A program made the position numbers and the translations under genes. A stretch of 64,000 nt of DNA from Philonthus cognatus (taxonomy: Eukaryota; Arthropoda; Insecta; Coleoptera; Staphylinidae). The stretch lies in assembly GCA_932526585.2 (NCBI GenBank), contig OW052246.1, positions 41,494,501 to 41,558,500 of the forward strand. The letters run 5' to 3'. The notes under the pieces are model-generated. The model worked only from the letters and a program-made list of their open reading frames with translations, made no database searches and was not told where the DNA came from. Of this stretch, positions 1 through 11,394 are shown piece by piece (positions within the stretch are counted from its first letter, which is position 1; the number at the start of each line of letters is the position of its first letter).

Positions 1-199
1 ATAAAATCACATTACTTTTTCTTAATTATTTTAACTCAGAGAAACGTAAAGTGATAAACATTAACACGAATGAATTCAGAATTCCTCTACAAAAAAGGTA
101 CATACGTTTTGTTGCTAAAATAAATAAGGAAGCGAAAATTTGAACATTTCAAAATTTACATGGGAATTTTTTTATTGCGTCCGCCAAGTCAACACCCGG
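1..199. mobile_element. Right end of a TIR element cut by the window edge
   Basis: This stretch closely matches 3890-4088, the right end of the complete copy at 2402-4088. It ends in the same terminal repeat, CCAAGTCAACACCCGG, followed by TA. The rest of the element lies before the window. No coding sequence is seen. Confidence 0.8.
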
Positions 200-460
200 T
201 ATAGTTATCCGGTGAATGAATGAGTACTAAACATAAATTCATATTCTTGATATTTGTATTCTATTAAATAAGGCCCTCTTGTGAACGAACAATTGCTGTA
301 TACAAACGTGTAGTTTCCAAGCTATTGACGATGCTACTTAAGCTAATGGGCATTAGATGGCGCTTACGCTTTCAAAACATAGGAACATTTATTTTGTTCC
401 TAATTTAAACGACCTGTGTAAAACTGTATACTATTAATAGGCACTAATAAATCATTATTT

Positions 461-718
461 GGGGACCCTCGTGGGTCAGTGAGTAGAGCTCCTGCTCTTG
501 GGCCAGAGGGTCGTGGGTTCGAATCCCACCGGGGGGTGCCAGTTTCTTATGGGGAAATTGGCACCCTCTGGAGCCATGGATATGAGTGAATGTGCTGTGT
601 CGTCCATAATTAGTTGCATAAGCGTGTAAAGAATTAAATACTTAAATGGAATAAATAAAATAAAAATTGATGTTGGCCAATAGTCTACGTTACTAAGGCC
701 AGGCAAAAGCCAAAAAAA
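461..718 (+). mobile_element. tRNA-derived SINE with 11-bp target duplication
   Basis: The head resembles a tRNA: an A-box-like GTGGGTCAGTGAGTAGAGC and a perfect B box, GGTTCGAATCC, about 45 bases downstream. The body is not tRNA-like and ends in an A-rich tail. AATCATTATTT occurs at 450-460 and again at 719-729, which marks a clean retro-insertion. It is not a tRNA gene because the acceptor and anticodon arms do not fold properly and the element continues for about 180 bases after the T arm. The SINE at 44461 belongs to a different family. Confidence 0.85.
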
Positions 719-729
719 AATCATTATTT

Positions 730-1650
730 CTTCTTTAAAGTAAGCAAAAACATTCCACAGATAATAAACAACCACGTCAAATCATATCTTCGAATCAAAA
801 GTAAGAAACTACCGAGAACTAATATTTTCTCGCGCACATACTGAGTTTTACTTTTAAACCGATTCAGTTATTAATCACACATTGTCAATTTATATTTCAA
901 AGGTTTTATCGAATATGTGTGTGTGTGATTTTTGTTCTCTCTTCAATTTGCGAACTGCACAAAACAACCACACGTTTTCTATTCAATTTTATCAATTTTA
1001 TCGATTTAGTAGAGGTGAAATATCCGAAATGTAAACACGGGGTGAATCATTTTCTCAAACTAATTCGAAATAAATTGCAATTGCATATTTTTAAAACGCG
1101 AAGTGCTAATTAGTATTCCTAATAGTGATTGTTAGTGTATGATTGTGGCAGCGCTTTGCAACAAGAAATTAGTGTGTAAGTGTGTTTATCAATGTGTGCT
1201 AATTCAAAATTAAATCATTGAATGGATTTTATGTTTGTATATTTAACTTCAACAGCTAGATAGAGATTTTATTCATTTATTATAAGAATTTTGCTGAAAA
1301 TCACACACTGGTAGGATTCGTGTTGAAGAAGTATGATTCGTTTTACTAAATAAATAAAGGTTGTTGATGTAATAATTATTTGGTTTTTAAATGTTGAACT
1401 TGTCCATTTGATAAAGTATTGTATACAATTTGAACACTCGATTTGGATTTAAAAATCTGCGTAAAAATAAATTGATTAGGAGGTCTACAAATGAGTCGCC
1501 TATTCAAAAAAACTCCTTAATCCATTTGAAAAAAAAATTACGGGTTTTTGGAAATAGGCGACTCAAATATTCGGGGGTAATGAGAATCAGATAAGATAGA
1601 TACTTGTAAATAAAACACTTTTAACGTTGTTTGACCGCTTTATTATGTAC
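730..1650. other. AT-rich sequence, nothing recognised
   Basis: Only short open frames with no recognisable similarity, for example 64 codons at 919-1113. No convincing repeat or gene signal is seen. Confidence 0.5.
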
Positions 1651-1652
1651 TT

Positions 1653-1676
1653 CGGTCTGTCGGTCTGTCGGTCTGT
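1653..1676. repeat. Three copies of an 8-bp repeat
   Basis: CGGTCTGT is repeated three times without interruption. Confidence 0.95.
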
Positions 1677-1684
1677 CAGATTTG

Positions 1685-2015
1685 TAATAATGAATTTAAT
1701 AATTCTATATTATTTTAATTTGCGGTCGGTACCTATATTGGCCACAGCTGATTTCTTACAAAGTATCACCAATTAATTACAATAAAATTACTTGATTAAC
1801 TGAAATAATGAATTTAATAATTCTATATTAATTTGCGGTCGGTACCCTTGTTGGCCACAGCAGAGTTTTTACAAAATATCACCAATTAATTACAATAAAA
1901 TAACTTGATTCTTGAAATAATGAATTTAATAACTCTATATTATATTAATTTGCGGTCGGTACCTGTGTTTCTTACAAAGTATCACCAATTTAATTACAAT
2001 AAAATTACTTAAACG
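1685..2015. repeat. Tandem repeat, about 115 bp x 3
   Basis: Three units begin with AATAATGAATTTAATAA near 1688, 1805 and 1917. All contain TTTGCGGTCGGTACC and TATCACCAATT. The third unit has lost the GGCCACAGC segment. No coding capacity. Confidence 0.9.
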
Positions 2016-2401
2016 TCATTTTTTGTTTTCATCAAATTTATGATTCTAGTTAGAAATCAACAACCATTAATTTTTATAAAAGTAGAAAGTCACATCTTCA
2101 ATCACAATCGCGCACGTTTCGAATCAAACGCGTTGTGTAACTTAATGTATTTTAATTAATCAACACCGTTACGAAATTTCTCAATAATAACAATAATTGA
2201 ACCCAATTTACTTCAAATATTAATACAATTTTCCTCAATTTGCATTAATTGTTTCTGCTATAAATCACAATTATCTATATGCAATCAATTAACGATTCGA
2301 AAGTAATAAAATAACGAGAGGAAAAATCAATAAAGAACTAATTTCAATTAAATAACAAATTAAAATTGTACTAATCAAATAGATTACTTTTCTAAATTAT
2401 A
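2016..2401. other. AT-rich spacer
   Basis: Low-complexity AT-rich sequence up to the TA (2400-2401) that precedes the TIR element. Nothing else recognised. Confidence 0.5.
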
Positions 2402-2662
2402 CCGGGTGTTGACTTGGTAGACGCAACATAGGAAATCACATGTTGACTTTAAAGTCTTAAAATATTGGCTATCCTATTTATCGTAGAGACAAAATGTATT
2501 TTACTTTTTTGTAGAGGGAAAAATTCTAAATTTATGAATGTTCACACTTAACATTATACGTTTCTTCAAGTTAAAATAATTAAGAAAAACTAATGTAATT
2601 TTATAAAAATAATGACATACCATGGAATTGATACAACAATTGCGGATATTGCCTGTTTATTT

Positions 2663-3075
2663 TTAAGTTCAATATAAAGCTATAAACGAGTAATTTCCTC
2701 TCCTAGACTAAGCATGAAGTAAAATTTCGAGTTTAGAAAAGCCCCGTGAAAATTTGTCGAGGGCCGCGCAGCGACCCGAGACAAATTTTCTGGGCTTTTC
2801 TAAACTCGAAATTTGACTTCATGCGCCACGCGTATAAAACACTATAATATTTTTAAATTTATGTATATTCTAACTTCACTTCAAATCTGTGTTTTATACG
2901 CGTGGCGCATGAAGTAAAATTTCGAGTTTAAAAAAGCCCAGAAAATTTGTCTCTGATCGCTGAGCGACCCTCGACAAATTTTCACTGGGCTTTTCTAAAC
3001 TCGAAATTTTACTTCATGCTTAGTCTAGGAGTTGAAAACACTCGTTTAAAGCTTCAAATCGCTCTTTTAAAAATC
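2663..3075. repeat. H-family double hairpin
   Basis: Two palindromic modules, each opened by GCATGAAGTAAAATTTCGAG and closed by its inverse, lie inside outer inverted arms (TAAAGC, ACGAGT, CTAGACTAAGCATG and their inverses). The cores contain GGGCCGCGCAGCGACCC and ATCGCTGAGCGACCC. The spacer between modules is bounded by inverted copies of GCGCCACGCGTATAAAACAC. Confidence 0.9.
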
Positions 3076-3189
3076 AACGAAGGTCAGAAAATTTGCAGCT
3101 AAAATAATTGAAAAAAAGTAATGTGATTTTATAAAAATTATGACATACCATGAAATTGATATAATTGCGGATATTCCCTGCTTTTTTCT

Positions 3190-3590
3190 TTTTAAGTTCA
3201 ATTTAAAGCTTTAAACAAGTGTTTTCCACTGCCAGACTAAGCATGAAGTAAAATTCCGAGTATAGAAATGACCCGTGAAAATTTTCTGGGCTTTTCTAAA
3301 CTCGAAATTTTACTTCATGCGTCACGCGTATAAAACACTATAATATTGTCAAATTTATGTATATTCTAACTTCACTTAACGTCTGTGTTTTATACGCATG
3401 GCGCATGAAGTATAATTTCGAGTTTAGAAAAGCCCAGAAAATTTGTCGAGGGTCGCTGCGCGACCCTCGACAAATTTTCACGGAGCTTTTCTAAACTCGA
3501 AATTTTACTTAATGCTTAGTCTGGAAGTGGAAAACACTCATTTAAAGCTTTAAATTGAACTCTTAAAAATTAGCGAATGTCAGCCAAAAT
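3190..3590. repeat. H-family double hairpin, second tandem copy
   Basis: Same organisation as the unit at 2663. The first module has a shortened core (CCCGTGAAAATTTTCTGGG) without the GC-rich centre. The second keeps GGGTCGCTGCGCGACCC. Outer arms end in AAAGCTTTAAA-type sequence on both sides. Confidence 0.9.
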
Positions 3591-4191
3591 AATTGAGAAA
3601 AAGTTATGTGATTTTATAAATATAATGACATACCATGGAATTGGTACAATAATTGCGGATGTCAAAATAGCACAAGACATTGCTGTTACTTAATTAACGA
3701 CAAAAAACATAACGCCAACATCGTGATAACTGTGGTCTGCATAATACCACTTTATTAGGAGGATTTTTTTCTTATATAATGTAAATCATTTTGAAAACAT
3801 TTACTTTAATCAAGTGACTGCGATATCTTTTGCCATTTTGACATCTGAAATTGTTGTTGCAATTCCATAGCATGTCATTATTTTTATAAAATCACATTAC
3901 TTTTTTCTAATTATTTTAACTTAGAGAAACGTAAAGTGATAAACGTAAATACGAATGAATTCAGAATTTTTCCCTCTATAAAAAAGGTAAATACATTTTG
4001 TTTCTAAAATAAATAGGGGTGCCAAAATTTGAACATTTCAAAATTTACATGGGATTTCCTATGTTGCGTCCGCCAAGTCAACACCCGGTATGTTGTCGTC
4101 CATTATATAAAGTTAACACATAAAATAGCATAAAAAAAGAAGTATTGCTGATTCTTAATAATGGCATTAAGCCGAAACTAGTGGAAGCATA

Positions 4192-4236
4192 AAATTTATA
4201 AGGACCCTAGAAGCCAAGGGATACACGTGCATACAA
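4192..4236. repeat. Dispersed repeat fragment, inverted match to 7431-7465
   Basis: The segment with CCTAGAAGCCAAGGGATA is found in inverse orientation near 7441-7460. The two copies flank the LINE and Tc1 block, but no terminal structure is seen. Confidence 0.6.
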
Positions 4237-4329
4237 ATAGATTTGTGCAAAAAATTAAAAGTTGAAAAAAGAGTGTAAACTAAGGAAAATTTGCACTCAG
4301 TGTCTTATACAACAACAAACAATCTTTAT

Positions 4330-5655
4330 TAACAACAAGCAATCACATAATTGATATTTAGTTGCTAATCGGCTATCGACCCGTGGTCTTTCTGCCAAAA
4401 TTGTCATGGTAATGTCATTTAGTACGTCAGTTAGTGTCTTAATGGAATTAATTGATATATGGTAGTGTTTAGGTTTTAGAATTTAGGACAGATGTTAGGG
4501 TTGCATGTGAGGCACAGGTGGGATAAGGTGTCTTGGTTAAGGGATTTCGTTGCAAACTTTTCGGATAGGTGTTCAAGTCATTGGTTAATAGGGATTATTT
4601 CTTTTTTTTTGTATAGGAGGGTATTTGAAGGATTGTGAAAGGGATTATTGTGGTGTCTGATTTTGGCCAGTGTGCGAAGGGCTGAATGTCCAGCAACTTG
4701 GATTGGTTGTAGGACTGCGGGGCAAGGATTGTGGAAAAGGATAGCTGCATAGTCAAGAAGAGGAAGACAGATCATCTTGTAAATGTGGACTGCGGTGTTG
4801 GTCGAAATTCCTTGATTTCTATATGTTTAGATCTAAAATGCCGCGCTCTCTTCTTGACCTTGTCTTTAAGGTTTAGGGAATGGGATTTAAATGTAAATTT
4901 AGGTTCGAATATCACACTAAGATGTTTGCAGGATGATAATGGTGGGATTCGATTGTTGTAAATAGTGATTAAAAATGGAGAATTGTTAAGGCGGTGAAAA
5001 GGAATCAGGAGTTTGGATTTATTGGGGCTAATTGAGATTCTCCATTTTGCAAACCACGTTTGAATAGTGTGGATGAGTTCTTGAAGGGTATTTAACGCTT
5101 TTTCAAACGTGGGCGCATGTGTCAGTAGTGCAGTGTCATCTGCATATAGCAGGGGTTAGGCACAGGGGTTAAGGAATTTAGGGTCGGGATTATAAATATC
5201 TAAGACAAATAGGTTGTAAAGAAGAGGCAAAAGAGGTGATCTCTGGGGAACCCCCTGTTTAAGAGAAAAGGATCGTGAAATGGTGTTACAGATTCTGATG
5301 TTAATCTGTGTGAGAGGAAGCTGTCGATAATATTCAGGAGGTAGGGCGGGATATTTAATAAATCACATTTAAACAGCACACCTCTGTGCCATACTGACTC
5401 AAATGCTTTCGTGATATCTAAAAAGAGGAACGCGGATTTTCTTCCATCGAGGTGTGCTGTCTGGCAGTTTGAGGATGGAAAGGGGAAGTGTGGTACCTCG
5501 GTGTTTTATAAAACCAAATTGGTATGGGGGAATAAGGTTTGAAACACATTCAAGGATTATATTTTTAATTATGTCCTCAAATATCTTGCCAAGGACTGGA
5601 AGCAGGGCAATGGGACGATAGCTAGAATGTTTTCTATTAAACTAGAATTACCTTT
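4330..5655 (-). pseudogene. LINE reverse transcriptase fragment (Jockey/I-like)
   Basis: On the minus strand the frames give, in order, an RT palm start (SSYRPIALLPVLGKIFE, about 5580-5640), a GVPQRSPLLPLLYNLF motif (about 5210-5260) and the catalytic YADD box (5135-5146, context LLYADDTALLTH). The thumb and connection region follows, then a C-terminal segment with ALRTLAKIR, typical of non-LTR elements. The endonuclease and gag parts are absent, so it is 5'-truncated. Several frameshifts and stops separate the blocks. The 3' part near 4330 ends in AAC-rich sequence such as TTGTTGTTAATAAAG on the minus strand. Assignment to the Jockey/I group is by motif only. Confidence 0.85.
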
Positions 5656-5716
5656 TATTTACCTATATCAGTAATATCCTGTACTAATATAGGTAACAAC
5701 AAATGAGAGAATAATA

Positions 5717-7137
5717 TACTCAATGACATTAGAAGCGTAACACCCAGAAGGAGTTATTATTTTAACTTGATTTTTTGCCAGTATGGTAGTCTTACATCAA
5801 GAATAAAATGATTACATTTTCAAGAAATTTTATTTAAAAACAATCTAAAAAAAATTAATAATGTGTTTGGCGACCTCTTTGCTGTATACACTCCTGTAGA
5901 CGTCTGGGCATCGACAAAATGAGATGGTCGATGTCTTCTTGAGTCATCTCGTTCCAAGCAACTTGAATTTCATCGATCAACTGTGCTAGAGTCTGTGGAG
6001 GATGGTGCAAAGAGAATATTTTTCTTCCCATGATATCCCACACATGTTCAACGGGATTCAAATCCGGCGAACGGGGCGGCCACGCCAAACATTAACACCA
6101 GCTTCATTAAGAAACTTCATAGTTCGACGAGCAATATGGGGACGTGCGTTATCTTGTTGAAAAAGTACGTCTGGGCGGCCATCTAAATAAGGCAACAAAG
6201 TCGGTCATATGACGTCTTCAACATAACGCGCAGCTGTCATACTGCCTCGAATGAATACAAGAGGTGATCGACTACCATAAGCAATAGCCCCCCAAACCAT
6301 TACTCCAGCAGTCCTGTGTACATACCTCTCAATAGCAAACCTAAGATCAGGTCGTTCTCCACGGTAGCGTCGTACCCTTCTACGGCCATCATGCGTGCCT
6401 AGACAAAATCGTGATTCATCGCTGAATACGACATCGTGCCATTCTGCCTCCCAATGCTGCCGTTCTCTGCACCAGTCCAACCTTTGGCGACAGTGTCTCG
6501 CTGTTAAAGGAAGCACTAATCTTGGACGGTACGAAACAAGCCCAAAGGATTGAATGCGGCGATATAAGGTTCGCATACTAACGGGCCTACCTTCTTCTCC
6601 AATCCATTGATCACCGATTTGACGCGTAGTAGCGAAACGGTCTCGCAGGGCTATTTGTCTTAAGCGCCGATCTTGACGTTCTGTGGTACGCCTTGGTTGA
6701 CCAATTGGTCTTCTTCTTGCTCCTCTACCTTCTTCTGTCCATACCTGATACACACGTATTACAGTTGCTGCAGTGGAATCAATACGGCGGGCAATTTCGC
6801 GATAGGACATACCGACATCTCGATAAGCAACAACTCGACCCCGGTCAAAATCGCTCAAATGGTGATATTGTGGACGTCTTCGGACTCGAGGCATTTTATT
6901 TAAGCTTAACACACTCAACGGAAACACGAAAACTAAAAACATCTGTACTAAACAGCTCATATAAATAGTTTGATCAAAAAGAAAAAAGTGAAATTTTTTA
7001 TTTTTTCACAATAAATATAAAAGGCACAAGGTTGAAATTGTTATCAATGTATGCTTTAAATATAGTCCCTCTGTTGCTAAAATATGAATTCAAAAAATCA
7101 TTCCTTCTTGGTGTTACGCTTCTAACGTCATTGAGTA
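5717..7137 (-). mobile_element. Tc1-type DNA transposon
   Basis: The terminal inverted repeats begin TACTCAATGAC and continue for about 30 bp (TTAGAAGCGTAACACC). A TA dinucleotide flanks both ends (5715-5716 and 7138-7139). The element is 1.42 kb and holds one transposase gene on the minus strand. It lies immediately beside the truncated end of the LINE fragment. Confidence 0.92.
5855..6894 (-). pseudogene. Tc1-like transposase, DD34E, two lesions
   Basis: It would cut and paste its own element. I start it at the ATG at 6892-6894 (MPRVRRRPQYHHLSDFDRG) because the N-terminal helix-turn-helix follows at once (MSYREIARRI); the frame upstream is not transposase-like. A second HTH contains TTRQIGDQWI. 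The catalytic motifs are FSDESRF, FQQDNARPH and SPDLNPVEHVWD, with 34 residues between the second Asp and the Glu. An in-frame TGA near 6203 interrupts it between VEDVI and PTLLPYLDG. A single missing T near 6088 shifts the frame before AWPPRSPDLNP. All three catalytic residues survive, so the copy is young but dead. Confidence 0.93.
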
Positions 7138-7204
7138 TATATAAAAATCGAAAATGTTATTCGTGAAAATGCAAACAATGTCTTAAATAATAAGACAACT
7201 TCAG

Positions 7205-7490
7205 ACGATAAATATCCATTGAAAAAACTACTTCCCGTGCAAATACACCTCCGGATATTAAATTATACAATGAAATATTTAAAATCTTATTTATTTTTTG
7301 ATTTAAAGTGTGCAAACTATAAGAAGCGTAAGCTTATTTTCTCGAATTCAAATAGTTTTGAATGTATCTTGTTTAAAATGATAGAATATTTAAAAACCTA
7401 TCTCCACCTTGTAACACCAATTTTATCAAATTTGCACTTATATCCCTTGGCTTCTAGGGCCCTCATATATAAGTGAAACAAAACCAAGTG
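7205..7490. repeat. Dispersed repeat ending in a Penelope-like tail
   Basis: The segment with AATACACCTCCGGATATT recurs in inverse orientation at about 53300-53345 and, diverged, at about 63545-63600. The part around 7300-7370 matches 50095-50165 in inverse orientation. The end, GTGAAACAAAACCAAGTG (about 7474), is the tail found at Penelope-like copies in this window. An 85-codon open frame here is not recognisable. Confidence 0.55.
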
Positions 7491-8085
7491 AATTTAATTT
7501 ACAAAACCAATATATTAAGAAGTACTTGGTTTTATTTGTTTTAAAAAAATGTTTAAAGAAGTGCTTAGTACATCTATTGCCTGCTATTGGATATTAACAA
7601 AAAGACAGTTTATAGATTTTATTAAGATTAAGTATAACATTCATAGTTAACATTCATAGTTAAAACAGATTTGAAACTCTCTACTAACTAGGAATATTCC
7701 GATCCCCAAACAGTATCGATATTGATTATTGTTTATATTGTATAGCAATGTATCGACGCGGTAAAATATCGTAATGAAAAGTATCACTACTTCAAATATC
7801 GATGATTTACGATACTAGATATTTTAGATTTAATATTAATAATTTTATAATATTGCAAAATATGTAGTTTCATAGATTAAAAAAATGTTTTTAAAAGTAT
7901 TAAAAAAATACACTTTCCGTGTTTTTAAATAAAACAGATCTTTTATTTAAATCTGAGTGTTTGCAATTTCATTCCCAGTAGATACAATTTTAATTAATAT
8001 TGATACATACAAATTTATCTGCTTTCGCTAAGAAAATTGTCATAAATAATAATAATAATATTTTAATTTTAAAAAAAGCACAGAT
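7491..8085. other. AT-rich sequence with one dispersed repeat
   Basis: About 7770-7850 (TACTAGATATTTTAGATTTA) is similar to 16475-16550. Nothing else recognised. Confidence 0.5.
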
Positions 8086-8163
8086 TATACTAACTACGTG
8101 TTGACTATTTTAATTTCAAGTTCTTTGTACATGTATAAATTGAAATAGTCAACACGTAGTTAG
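8086..8163. repeat. Near-perfect palindrome
   Basis: The arms begin TATACTAACTACGTGTTGAC and are inverted around a loop of roughly 20 bases (TTCTTTGTACATG). It could be a very short MITE. No obvious TSD. Confidence 0.85.
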
Positions 8164-9149
8164 TATAGTATGCTTAATACTAACAATACAGTACAAGTAA
8201 TAAATAAATTACCTGTTTTTCTAAATTTCCGAAAATTTCGATACTTTTCATAAGTTTTTTATTCTCCTTCAATTTTCGGATTCTTGGCAATTTTTATGAG
8301 TTTACTAAATAATTTTTAACTTGAGAAATGTTAAAGTTATTCATAAAATTCCAAGATTTCCGTTAATTTTCCAAATTCAAATTCTTCGTAGTCAGTATAG
8401 TCAAAGTGCTTAATACCAACAATACATTCAAAGTAATTGATAAATCAAAATATAAAATCACAAACAATATACAAATAGAACAAACAAATGTAATTTATAA
8501 TGTCAAGTTTATCTTATAATATCACATGACCACATGTCCTAATCCAAATTCTTCGGGCTTTTCTCAACTCGAAATTTTACTCTATGCTTAGTCTGGAAGT
8601 GAAAACTCTCGTTTAGATTATTGAACATTTTTATAACTTTTCAAGATTTTAGTTAATTAGTTTTCACAATTTTGCATGAATTTCTAATAATTAGATATTT
8701 TTTAACGCTTTTCGTAAACTTCTAAAATTGCCTTTAATTTTCAAAATGTTGACGGTTTTTCTGAATTTCCGAAAATTTCGATACTTTTCATAAGTTTTTT
8801 AATCTCCTTCAATTTTCGAATTCTTGGCAATTTTCATGAGTTTACTAAATATTTTTTAACTTGAGAAATGTTTAGTTTCTCATGAAATTCCAAGATTTCC
8901 GTTAATTTTTCAAATTCAAATTGTTCGTAGTCAATATAGTCAAGGTGCCTAATACCAACAATACATTAAAAGTAATAAATAAATTAAAATATAAAATCAC
9001 AAACAATATACAAATAGAACAAACAGATGTAATTTGTAATGTCAAGTTTATCTTATAATATCACATGACATTTAGATTATTATGACAGTTGGCATTCGTG
9101 ATATTTCTAAGTCTGAAATGACAATGTCTTCACTTTTAATCAGCGTTTT

Positions 9150-9292
9150 GTACGCGTGGCGCATGAAGTAAAATTTAGAGTTGAGAAAAGCCCGAATTTG
9201 GATTTGGACGCTGCGTATCCAAATCCAAATTCTTCGGGCTTTTCTCAACTCGAAATTTTACTTCATGCTTAGTCTGGGAGTGGAAGACACTC
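9150..9292. repeat. H-family hairpin with GGATTTGGACGC core
   Basis: Arms run from GCATGAAGTAAAATTT to its inverse. The core is CGAATTTGGATTTGGACGC paired with its inverse. The left context is TTTGTACGCGTGGC and the right is TTAGTCTGGGAGTGGAAGAC. Confidence 0.92.
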
Positions 9293-9896
9293 GTTTAGAT
9301 TTTTGAATATTTTTATGAATTTTCAAGATTTTAGTTAATTAGTTTTCACAATTTTTTATGAATTTCCAATATTTTAGTTATTTTTCAACGCTTTTCGTAA
9401 ACTTCTAATTTGCCTTTAATTTTCAAAATGTTGACGGTTTTTCTGAATTTGCGAAAATCTTGATACTTTTCATAAGTGTTTTAAACTCCTTCAATTTTCG
9501 AATTCTTGGCAATTTTCATGAGTTTACTAAATATTTTTTAACTTGAGAAATGTTAAAGTTTCTCATAAAATTACAAGATTTCCGTTAATTTTTCAAATTC
9601 AAATTTTTCGTAGTCAATATAGTCAAGGTGCCTAATACCAACAATACATTAAAAGTAATAAATAAATTAAAATATAAAATCAATATATTATAAAATAAAA
9701 TCAATATATTAAAATATAAAATCAATATATTAAAATATAAAATCAATATAAAAACAATATACAAATAGAACAAACAAATGTAATTTATAATGTCAAGTTT
9801 ATCTTATAATATCACATGACATTTAGATTATTATGACAGTTGGCATTCGTGATATTTCTAAGTCTGAAATGACAATGTCTTCACTTTTAATCAGCG

Positions 9897-10044
9897 TCTT
9901 GTACGCGTGGCGCATGAAGTAAAATTTCGAGTTGAGAAAAGCCCGAATTTGGATTTGGACGCTGCGCGTCCAAATCCAAATTCTTCAGGCTTTTCTCAAC
10001 TTGAAATTTTACTTCATGTTTAGTCTGGGAGTGGAAGACACTCG
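9897..10044. repeat. H-family hairpin, tandem partner of 9150
   Basis: Same arms and core class as the hairpin at 9150, with the centre GGACGCTGCGCGTCC. A half-hairpin of the same type remains at about 8549-8605. Confidence 0.92.
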
Positions 10045-10199
10045 CTTAGATTTTTGAACATGTTTATGAATTTTCAAGATTTTAGTTAATTAGTTTTCAC
10101 AATTTTTCATGAATTTCCAATATTTTAGTTATTTTTAACGCTTTTCGTAAACTTCTAAAATGCTGAGGGTTTTTCTGAATTTCCGAAAATTTCGATACT

Positions 10200-10680
10200 T
10201 TTCATAAGTTTTAATTTTCGAATACTTGGCAATTTTCATGAATTAACCTAATATTTTTTAACTTAAGAAATGTCAAAGCTTTTCAGAAAATTCCAAGAAT
10301 AATTTTCAACAATTTCCAACAACTTTTAACTTTCGATAATTTTGAAATATTTTAGTCTTCATGAATTTTCAGTGATTTTCTGAAATCTTGCAGGTTTTCC
10401 TAAACTCCCTAAATTTTCGTTAAATTTAAACATTTTGATACTTTTCACGAATTTTCTAAATTTTCGTCAAATTTAATTTTTTTCATCCTTTTTTAAATCT
10501 TAATAGTTTTCGTAAATTTCCTAAATGTTCGTTACATTTAAAATTTTTGACGGTTTTCGTGAATTTTTCATAATTTTACTTAATATTAAAAATCGTGATT
10601 TCCAAATTTCCAAAGTTTTTATCAGTTTTCATAACCTTTCCTGAATTTCCTGGATTTTCTTTTATTTTACAAATCTTTTC
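10200..10680. repeat. Degenerate AT-rich repeats
   Basis: Loose repetition of TTTTCATGAATTTTC and TTTTCGTAAATTTCC motifs, with no fixed unit I can define. A similar but inverse-oriented region lies at 55906-56330. Confidence 0.5.
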
Positions 10681-10685
10681 TAATT

Positions 10686-10870
10686 GAAACACGATTTTAA
10701 CTTTGTTTGTATAACTGAGACTTTATTAAGTGACTATAGTTTTGACAGCTTTAGCTTGTCATTTTTAAACTTAAAACTTTTGAGTTTGAAAATGATAAGT
10801 TAAAGTTGTCGAAACTATAGTCACTAAATAAAGTCTCAGTTATACAAACAACGTTAAAATCGTGTTTCGA
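10686..10870. mobile_element. Palindromic MITE
   Basis: Two arms of about 85 bp, beginning GAAACACGATTTTAAC and inverted around a short loop near 10777. The arms contain TTTGTATAACTGAGACTTTA and its inverse. No coding sequence, and no clear TSD. Confidence 0.85.
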
Positions 10871-10919
10871 TTGTGAATTATAATGTTAACGAAGTAGAAG
10901 CCTCCACCGTTAACAGTTA

Positions 10920-10975
10920 AATATTTTCTAAACTCGAAATTTTACTTCATGCGCAACGCACGTATAAAACACGGA
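10920..10975. repeat. H-family half hairpin
   Basis: Only the right arm survives (TTTTCTAAACTCGAAATTTT then ACTTCATGCGCAACGC). Confidence 0.85.
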
Positions 10976-11394
10976 TTTAATTTGATTTCATAGAAGAAAA
11001 CACAATCACATCACCCGTTGCAACGTCCATTATTTCTTCTTCCTTTTATTTTATTTTACGTCCATCGAAATTGTTATGAATGTGGAGTTTAATTGAAAAG
11101 CAGGTATCTTTTAATTAAAAACGTGCCCGTTTTATCTTCACGGCTTCGCCGCTTTCGAATGTGCGCAACAGAAAGGAACAATATCGCGTAAATTAATGGG
11201 ACGCGTTTTCGATTTTAATTAATAGCCGTTTTATTAAATGTTTAACGATAACATATTGCGTTTTTATTCGACTTGGAATAGGAATTGATGTATGAGCATT
11301 TGTTTTGATTAACGATTTGAACTGTTGATATTATAATTTTGAGAGGACAGTAAACGTGTGGTCTAATAATATCCATCAAAAAGTGAAAGCAAAA
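10976..11394. other. No feature recognised
   Basis: AT-rich unique-looking sequence between two hairpin repeats. Confidence 0.5.

Larger units (their letters stand above)
2402..4088. mobile_element. Non-autonomous TIR element carrying hairpin units
   Basis: The ends are inverted copies beginning CCGGGTGTTGACTTGG, flanked by TA on both sides (2400-2401 and 4089-4090), which suggests a Tc1/mariner-type insertion. Similarity between the ends runs about 200 bp. Inside, a flank containing GACATACCATGGAATTG occurs three times (about 2610, 3140, 3625) in alternation with two hairpin pairs, so the interior is a tandem duplication with a period of roughly 500 bp. No transposase is present. Confidence 0.85.
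8211..10200. repeat. Tandem macro-repeat of about 540-730 bp units carrying H hairpins
   Basis: The marker TTTCTGAATTTCCGAAAATT (or close variants) occurs at about 8216, 8757, 9440 and 10165, giving periods of about 540, 683 and 727 bp. Each unit continues with a Crich block (ACAATACATT), TGTCAAGTTTATCTTATAAT, a segment with GACAGTTGGCATTCGTGATA, a hairpin, and GGAAGACACTCG. The first unit has lost the left half of its hairpin and the third has an extra AAAATCAATATATTA array (about 9670-9745). Non-coding. Confidence 0.9.

Noticed and set aside
461..540. Possible tRNA gene
   Set aside because: A and B boxes are present but the acceptor stem does not pair. The sequence continues as a SINE body with A-tail and TSD.
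919..1113. 64-codon plus-strand frame
   Set aside because: AT-driven composition, no similarity and no supporting signals.
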